Origin: Acidobacteriaceae bacterium
GTDB lineage: Bacteria; Acidobacteriota; Terriglobia; Terriglobales; Acidobacteriaceae
Assembly: GCA_903642225.1 (NCBI GenBank)
Contig: CAHJWI010000037.1
Span: forward strand, 1 to 45,621
DNA: 45,621 bases
Direction: 5' to 3'
Part shown: in pieces, positions 42,031-45,621 of the stretch
Numbering within the stretch: position 1 is the stretch's first letter
Layout: each line of letters starts with the position of its first letter
Notes under the pieces: generated by a model
What the model was told of the DNA's origin: nothing
Databases searched by the model: none
Seen by the model: the letters and a program-made list of their open reading frames with translations, nothing else
Translations under genes and position numbers: made by a program

Positions 42031-42345
42031 CTACGAGAGATGAGCGTCGGCAGGGGGAGGGCGGCAGAACAGGGCAGAGCGTGGAAGAGTCCGAGAACGC
42101 GGAGAAGGAAGAGGCACGCGAAGCCGTGCAATGACAACCGCTACTGGGGCATGTACCGGTATGGCGGTGATGCACGCGGTAGTGTGAGCAATCGTACACA
42201 GACCGCACTCAATGTGTACCGTTCCCTGAGGATGGGCGTGAGTTACAGCCAACGTGCCGCTTAGAACAACGAGCCCAAGACAGAGTAGACCGAGGAGAAG
42301 CCTCCAGCGTGACTGCATCTGAAATGTCGTTTTGAAACGGAACAT
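42031..42345 (-). CDS. Small DUF2946-like periplasmic protein
   Basis: The protein has 104 residues. An uncleaved anchor or signal helix (~11-33, LLLGLLCLGLVVLSGTLAV) leads to a His/Cys motif, HAHPQGTVHIECGLCTIAH, and the tail ends with RSALFCRPPPADAHLS. The C-x-x-C after a His-containing strand plus a terminal R-x-P-P is the layout of DUF2946-type proteins, often found next to TonB receptors or copper genes. The CGLC pair and nearby His residues are probable metal ligands. Either Met1 or Met10 could be the start. It is the first gene of a leftward operon with the third TonB receptor 40 bases on. A metal-binding helper for that receptor is the working idea. Confidence 0.6.
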   Translation of the reverse strand: MFRFKTTFQMQSRWRLLLGLLCLGLVVLSGTLAVTHAHPQGTVHIECGLCTIAHTTACITAIPVHAPVAVVIARLRVPLPSPRSRTLPRSALFCRPPPADAHLS

Positions 42346-42482
42346 GTGCAGATCTTATCGCTGCTTGCGCCAAATGACAATGTATTCCCACTAATGAACC
42401 TGATCGCGAGCGACGACTCTGTCTTGAACTCCGGCAGAGTTCCCTTAAGCGTGAGCACTTATCGACAGGTGGTTCCGCTAAT

Positions 42483-44630
42483 CTATTTCTGGTCGACCGC
42501 CAAAGCGCGCCACTTATCTGTTAATTGTTTATCTGCCAGGGCTTTGATGAAGACACCGCCGACAACGGAACGGGCCTGAAAGGATTCCTGCTTGCCTGTC
42601 TTCGTGTCGTACCAATCGGTAAGTGGGACGCGGCTTGGCGTTTCGTTGATCCAAAGTGCGATGGGATCCATGATCGCCTTGAAGTCAGCGGGATCGGCAG
42701 CGAGGGTCGCAGTCCAGATAGACCAATCGAGCTTGGTGTAGTCCCGGCGGCTGTCAAGCGGCAGACCATATTTGCCGATTTTGGTTTTGTAAAAGGCGAT
42801 TTCGGACTCGCGGAGAGACTTCGGGAAAAGGTTGTAGCCGAGAATCTGATCCCAGACTAGGTTGTACTTTTGACTCCAGGTGTTGGCGGAGTCGTAGGCG
42901 AGCTTGTAATGGTCGCCTTCTTTATCCAACGTGACCCACTTGGCGGCGTAGTCGTGGGCGGTTTTGGAATACTCGCGTGCAACGTCTTCCTTGCCCAGGA
43001 GCCTGGCAAGATCGGCATAGGCTTGAAGTGCGTCGATGGCCTTAAGGGCGAGATTTGCGTTGTGCGTGACGTGACCGGCAAAATCGTCGGTGGTGAGCTG
43101 GTTTTCAGGATCTAGGCCGTGGGCACGCAGATACTCGGCCCACTGGGTGATCTTGGCCCAGTGCTCGGCAGCGAGGGCAGTGTTTGGTTTGCCCGCCACC
43201 TCGGCCCGAGCCACCGCGTCGAGCATAATGAGCATGTTGCCGGACTCTTCGACTGGCATCTGATCTTCTTCCGTGGCCTCGCCACCGCCGTAGGTCTGGC
43301 CATTGGCAAGCGGATAGGTGCCGAGGTCATGCGGGGCAAAGGGAAAGCGCCAGCGGTTGGGAAGCGCCGTGTACTGCATGAGCGGGCGAAGCTCTGCCTC
43401 AAGCAGGGCGGGATTAAAGAAGAGGAAGAGCGGAGCGGCAGGGTAGAGGACGTCGACAGTATCGATCGAGCCGTTCGAGAAATTCTCCTTGCCGAACACG
43501 AGGGGCTTACCATCCAGATCCGCGACGAAGCCATGGGCGGCCCAGGCCTGTCGGTAGGCAAGGATGCAGAGATTGGCGTAGTCGGCGCCGGCCGTACGCG
43601 TGAGATCGGCAGTAAGGGTGCCGTCCAGTTCTGTGGCGCGGCGATCGAGGGCAGGCATCTCGCGCTCTGCGGCATCAAGCATGGCGGCAACGGTTTGACC
43701 GTTGCGCTGCCACCATGGCTTGAGGTTTCGCTCAAGAAACTGAATGGCATAGCCCTCGGTATACGAGACGAGAACGTGGCGCGTGACCGGCTGGCCGGCT
43801 ACGGTATGGAAGAGGAGTTCCGTGGCAAGATGGGCATCGCCGCGGCCGACAACGGGCGAGGCGTCCATGTCATCGGCCCTCGGAAGCATGCCGGTGGTGA
43901 CGAAGGCACCTCTGGGTTCAACGGAGGTGTTGCGCACGATCGCTGAGATGGATTCTTCATCCTTCGGAACGGAAAGGTGGAAGTAGCCCCAGTCGATGCG
44001 GAGGTCGTCGCCGGAGCGATTTAGAACGCGCTGATCACGGGATCCCACGGAGAGTACGGTCTGGGTCTCAGTCTCGTTGCGACTGTAGGTGACGGCTTCG
44101 CCCGGAGAGTTGACGGCAATAATCGGGCCGACATCGGTCAGGACGGCAGCGTCGGTATGAGACTTCCCGTCGATGGCTTTGAGGGTGTAGCTGATGTAGG
44201 TGACGGGCCGGGAAAGAATGTCCAGGTCAGAGAGGATGGTGGGGGTTAGGAAGGTGAGATCGAGCTGAACGCCGTCACCGGTAAAGCTATAACGGGTGTG
44301 GGTGGGGGTGACAAAATGAGCGATCTGTTGCATGGCAGGAAGCTCGTCCGGAGAAGCGCCCATGAAACGCATGGTCTTGCCGTCCACTCGCAGCAGGCCA
44401 GCGATGGGCTGCTGCTTGCCAGTCCAATGGACTGTGTTTGAGGCCGTCAGTTCATCGGTGTCGGACCAGATGGAAAAGTAGGGGTTGTGCGTAATCAGTG
44501 GAGTCGAAGGATACCGAATGGCTGGCAGCGGCGAAGCAATTTGAGGCGAGGCCTGTGCCGCAGCCCGGACAGGGAGAAAGCCGGCAACCATGACACAGAA
44601 CACGAGGAAAGAAGTAAGGTGCTGCCGCAA
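42483..44630 (-). CDS. Secreted glutaminase-A family protein (DUF5127/DUF4965/DUF1793)
   Basis: The protein has 715 residues from TTG 44630, with GAGAGG seven bases upstream. A signal peptide (~1-27, ending AAAQAS) precedes an N-terminal beta-sandwich (DUF5127 type; PLITHNPYFSIWSDTDEL, VHWTGKQQPIAGLLRVDGK). The DUF4965 helical region follows (DYANLCILAYRQAWAAHG, GKENFSNGSIDTVDVLYPAAP), then a DUF1793-like domain (NRWRFPFAPHDLGTYPLANGQ, EESGNMLIMLDAVAR, YNLVWDQILGYNLFP, YGLPLDSRRDYTKLDW). This is the fungal glutaminase A (GtaA) architecture, also found in acidobacteria and Bacteroidetes. Some bacterial relatives sit in glycan-use loci, so glutamine hydrolysis is not certain. A LacI-type operator overlaps its promoter region. 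Confidence 0.85.
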   Translation of the reverse strand: MRQHLTSFLVFCVMVAGFLPVRAAAQASPQIASPLPAIRYPSTPLITHNPYFSIWSDTDELTASNTVHWTGKQQPIAGLLRVDGKTMRFMGASPDELPAMQQIAHFVTPTHTRYSFTGDGVQLDLTFLTPTILSDLDILSRPVTYISYTLKAIDGKSHTDAAVLTDVGPIIAVNSPGEAVTYSRNETETQTVLSVGSRDQRVLNRSGDDLRIDWGYFHLSVPKDEESISAIVRNTSVEPRGAFVTTGMLPRADDMDASPVVGRGDAHLATELLFHTVAGQPVTRHVLVSYTEGYAIQFLERNLKPWWQRNGQTVAAMLDAAEREMPALDRRATELDGTLTADLTRTAGADYANLCILAYRQAWAAHGFVADLDGKPLVFGKENFSNGSIDTVDVLYPAAPLFLFFNPALLEAELRPLMQYTALPNRWRFPFAPHDLGTYPLANGQTYGGGEATEEDQMPVEESGNMLIMLDAVARAEVAGKPNTALAAEHWAKITQWAEYLRAHGLDPENQLTTDDFAGHVTHNANLALKAIDALQAYADLARLLGKEDVAREYSKTAHDYAAKWVTLDKEGDHYKLAYDSANTWSQKYNLVWDQILGYNLFPKSLRESEIAFYKTKIGKYGLPLDSRRDYTKLDWSIWTATLAADPADFKAIMDPIALWINETPSRVPLTDWYDTKTGKQESFQARSVVGGVFIKALADKQLTDKWRALAVDQK

Positions 44631-44960
44631 GGTGTGGCCTCTCAGTCAATGCTGCGAATTGTAAACGCTTCCACGCTGTACCGGCAAAGTTTTGAAGAGC
44701 CCGGCGAAGGCGCTCTGTACAAGGTGAGCATTGAGGTTTGGGAGACCTAGCACGCCGGAACAATAAGCCGCTCCGCTCTTGAACGGCTCAGACGACTAGC
44801 CTAGGGACAGTCGCGTACGGTCTGACATCGGCATTGCTGAAAGATGGAGACATGCACGACTGCCGGTCCCTGAACGTGCGAAAGATAGCGATCGTGTGCA
44901 GGCGATACATCCCTGCTCGCTTGTCGAGTCGAGACGGGCGGTTCGGGCTCCTGCATCAGG
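44631..44960. other. Promoter-side stretch of the glutaminase-like gene
   Basis: About 330 bases with no convincing gene. It contains the LacI-type site at 44660-44673 and the leader of the glutaminase-like gene. The right part (44700-44960) probably belongs to the eroded recombinase remnant that starts near 44961, but no conserved peptide was recognised in it. Confidence 0.4.
44660..44673. promoter_or_regulatory. LacI-family (cre-like) operator upstream of the glutaminase-like gene
   Basis: TGGAAGCGTTTACA on the coding (minus) strand matches the LacI/CcpA consensus TGWAANCGNTNWCA at 13 of 14 positions, with the G in the third position as the only mismatch. It ends 29 bases upstream of the TTG start, where a bound repressor would block the promoter. 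Acidobacteria encode many LacI-type sugar regulators; none lies in the window. Confidence 0.5.
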
Positions 44961-45511
44961 ATGCGAGTGGGGGAAAGCGGTAACTGCGAAGTTTGCAGCG
45001 CCGTACGGCAGAAGTTGCACGAGACGACCCGCGTTTACCGTTGTTCTCCCACGGAACACATACTGCCGGAGTGGGATGCGACGCTGATACAGGATGTACA
45101 GGCGAGCCCGGTCGAACTGTGGTTGCGGGAACTGCCGCTGCTGTCGAAGTCGAAGACCTCACGTGCGGTTGCTCATGCCCAGCGTCGTCGAGTACGCCAC
45201 GTAGTAGGGCAAGCTGCACGTTGGCCGCAAGCGATGCGCTCGTGCAAACAAGGTGGCACACGCAGAAGATGCGGCAGGCCCAAAAGCTGCGGCAAGGGCT
45301 CCGACGGTGGGAGTCGTCTCGACACACGCTCTGTGGCATACGTTCCGGTCGTGGCTTGACGCGGTCGGAGCAAGGTGTCGGTAGGTGTCGGTGCAGCAGC
45401 GCATAATGCGGCACTCGGGCGTCCGGAACGACCATAACCGTCTAAGGGGATCTAGTGACAAATGAGGAAAGTGCAGCCGCTAGCCAAATCGCCGGGATGG
45501 TCACTTTCTAA
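44961..45511 (+). pseudogene. Decayed tyrosine recombinase (integrase) next to tRNA-Lys
   Basis: Fragments of a phage-type tyrosine recombinase lie in order on the plus strand. Around 45040-45175, HILPEWDATLIQDV, VELWLRELPLLSKSKTSR match the core-binding SAM-like domain (family form: W-L-x-S-L-P-L-x-x-x-S-K). Around 45310-45420, THALWHTFRSWLDAVGA, a stop, then VQQRIMRH match the catalytic domain, with H-x-x-H-T (the Arg box altered) and the late His. After a frameshift the tail reads VTNEESAAASQIAGM with a stop at 45509-45511. Most of the first half of the catalytic domain, with the first Arg, is lost and the nucleophilic Tyr is not seen. It ends 44 bases from the 3' end of a tRNA gene, the usual site for such elements. 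Confidence 0.75.
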
Positions 45512-45555
45512 GTGGAGTGCGGACAGAGCCCCGCCATCGTAAGTCGTTGTTTTAA

Positions 45556-45621
45556 TGGTGGACGCGGTAGGAATCGAACCTACAACCTGTCGATTAAGAG
45601 TCGAATGCTCTGCCAGTTGAG
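45556..45621 (-). tRNA. tRNA-Lys (CTT anticodon), 5' end outside window
   Basis: The minus strand reads a tRNA from the D-arm to an encoded CCA end at 45556. The D-stem side AGAGC is followed by the anticodon arm with loop CTCTTAA (anticodon CTT, reading AAG lysine codons), then a short variable loop, the T-arm GTAGG-TTCGATT-CCTAC, acceptor strand CGCGTCC, discriminator A and CCA. The 5' acceptor strand and first D-stem bases lie beyond the right edge. The gene is intact as far as visible. The neighbouring recombinase remnant suggests that this tRNA's 3' end was used as an attachment site. Confidence 0.88.

Noticed and set aside
42346..42482. Possible Fur or Zur box upstream of the DUF2946-like/receptor operon
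   Set aside because: The A+T-rich patches there show no convincing inverted repeat matching either consensus.
44950..45060. Minus-strand peptide (VQLLPYGAANFAVTAFP) resembling the tail of a GH127 enzyme
   Set aside because: The opposite strand over 44961-45511 carries several ordered tyrosine-recombinase motifs, which explain the region much better. The resemblance is one short segment in a frame without further support.
1..45621. CRISPR array, rRNA, riboswitch or phage structural genes
   Set aside because: No regularly spaced repeats, rRNA-like sequence, recognised riboswitch core or virion gene was seen.

Overview
The window most likely comes from an acidobacterium of the Terriglobia/Acidobacteriaceae type (Granulicella, Terriglobus or Edaphobacter relatives). 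The grounds are three very large Oar-like TonB-dependent receptors with an N-terminal carboxypeptidase-regulatory domain, a PEP-CTERM protein, a CadC-like winged-helix membrane protein, twin-arginine signals on oxidoreductases and a glycosidase, and moderately G+C-rich DNA that throws up many long antisense open frames. The taxonomic call is an inference from gene content; no rRNA is present.

Layout. 1-3.3 kb: a minus-strand signalling operon (CHASE3 histidine kinase, single-domain response regulator, hybrid REC-PAS-kinase cut by the window edge). 3.6-4.6 kb: a PEP-CTERM secreted protein and a decayed alpha/beta-hydrolase. 4.75-13.5 kb: two secreted S9 peptidases around an Oar-like receptor, probably a peptide-use locus. 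14-16.1 kb: a secreted SnoaL-like protein and a winged-helix membrane protein. 16.2-21.5 kb: an Oar-like receptor overlapping a Tat-exported GH127-type beta-L-arabinofuranosidase. 21.8-22.6 kb: debris (HNH nuclease and short-chain dehydrogenase pseudogenes). 23.1-25.1 kb: a TetX-like flavin monooxygenase divergent from a TetR regulator, with two palindromic operators between them. 25.1-29.7 kb: sugar-acid genes (SMP-30 lactonase, UxaA-type dehydratase, class II aldolase) and an orphan MetQ-like lipoprotein. 30.2-36.5 kb: a nickel-pincer-nucleotide (NPN) operon, larE-larC-larB, followed by a Tat aldo/keto reductase, a nickel permease and a second aldo/keto reductase. 36.7-38.4 kb: an IS6-type transposase remnant, a truncated second larE, and an unrecognised 306-residue protein with an internal duplication. 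38.5-42.3 kb: a MerC-like protein, a third Oar-like receptor and a small DUF2946-like protein. 42.5-44.6 kb: a secreted glutaminase-A/DUF4965 protein. 45-45.6 kb: a decayed tyrosine recombinase abutting a tRNA-Lys gene cut by the right edge.

How it fits together. Most of the window is outer-membrane uptake coupled to periplasmic or secreted hydrolases and oxidation of sugar acids. The most interesting part is the lar region. It makes the NPN cofactor and has its own nickel permease, but no lactate racemase (larA) lies in the window. Two exported oxidoreductases sit where the client would be expected. An unknown two-repeat protein stands immediately upstream of a broken larE, which suggests it belonged to the same operon before an IS6-type element disrupted the locus.
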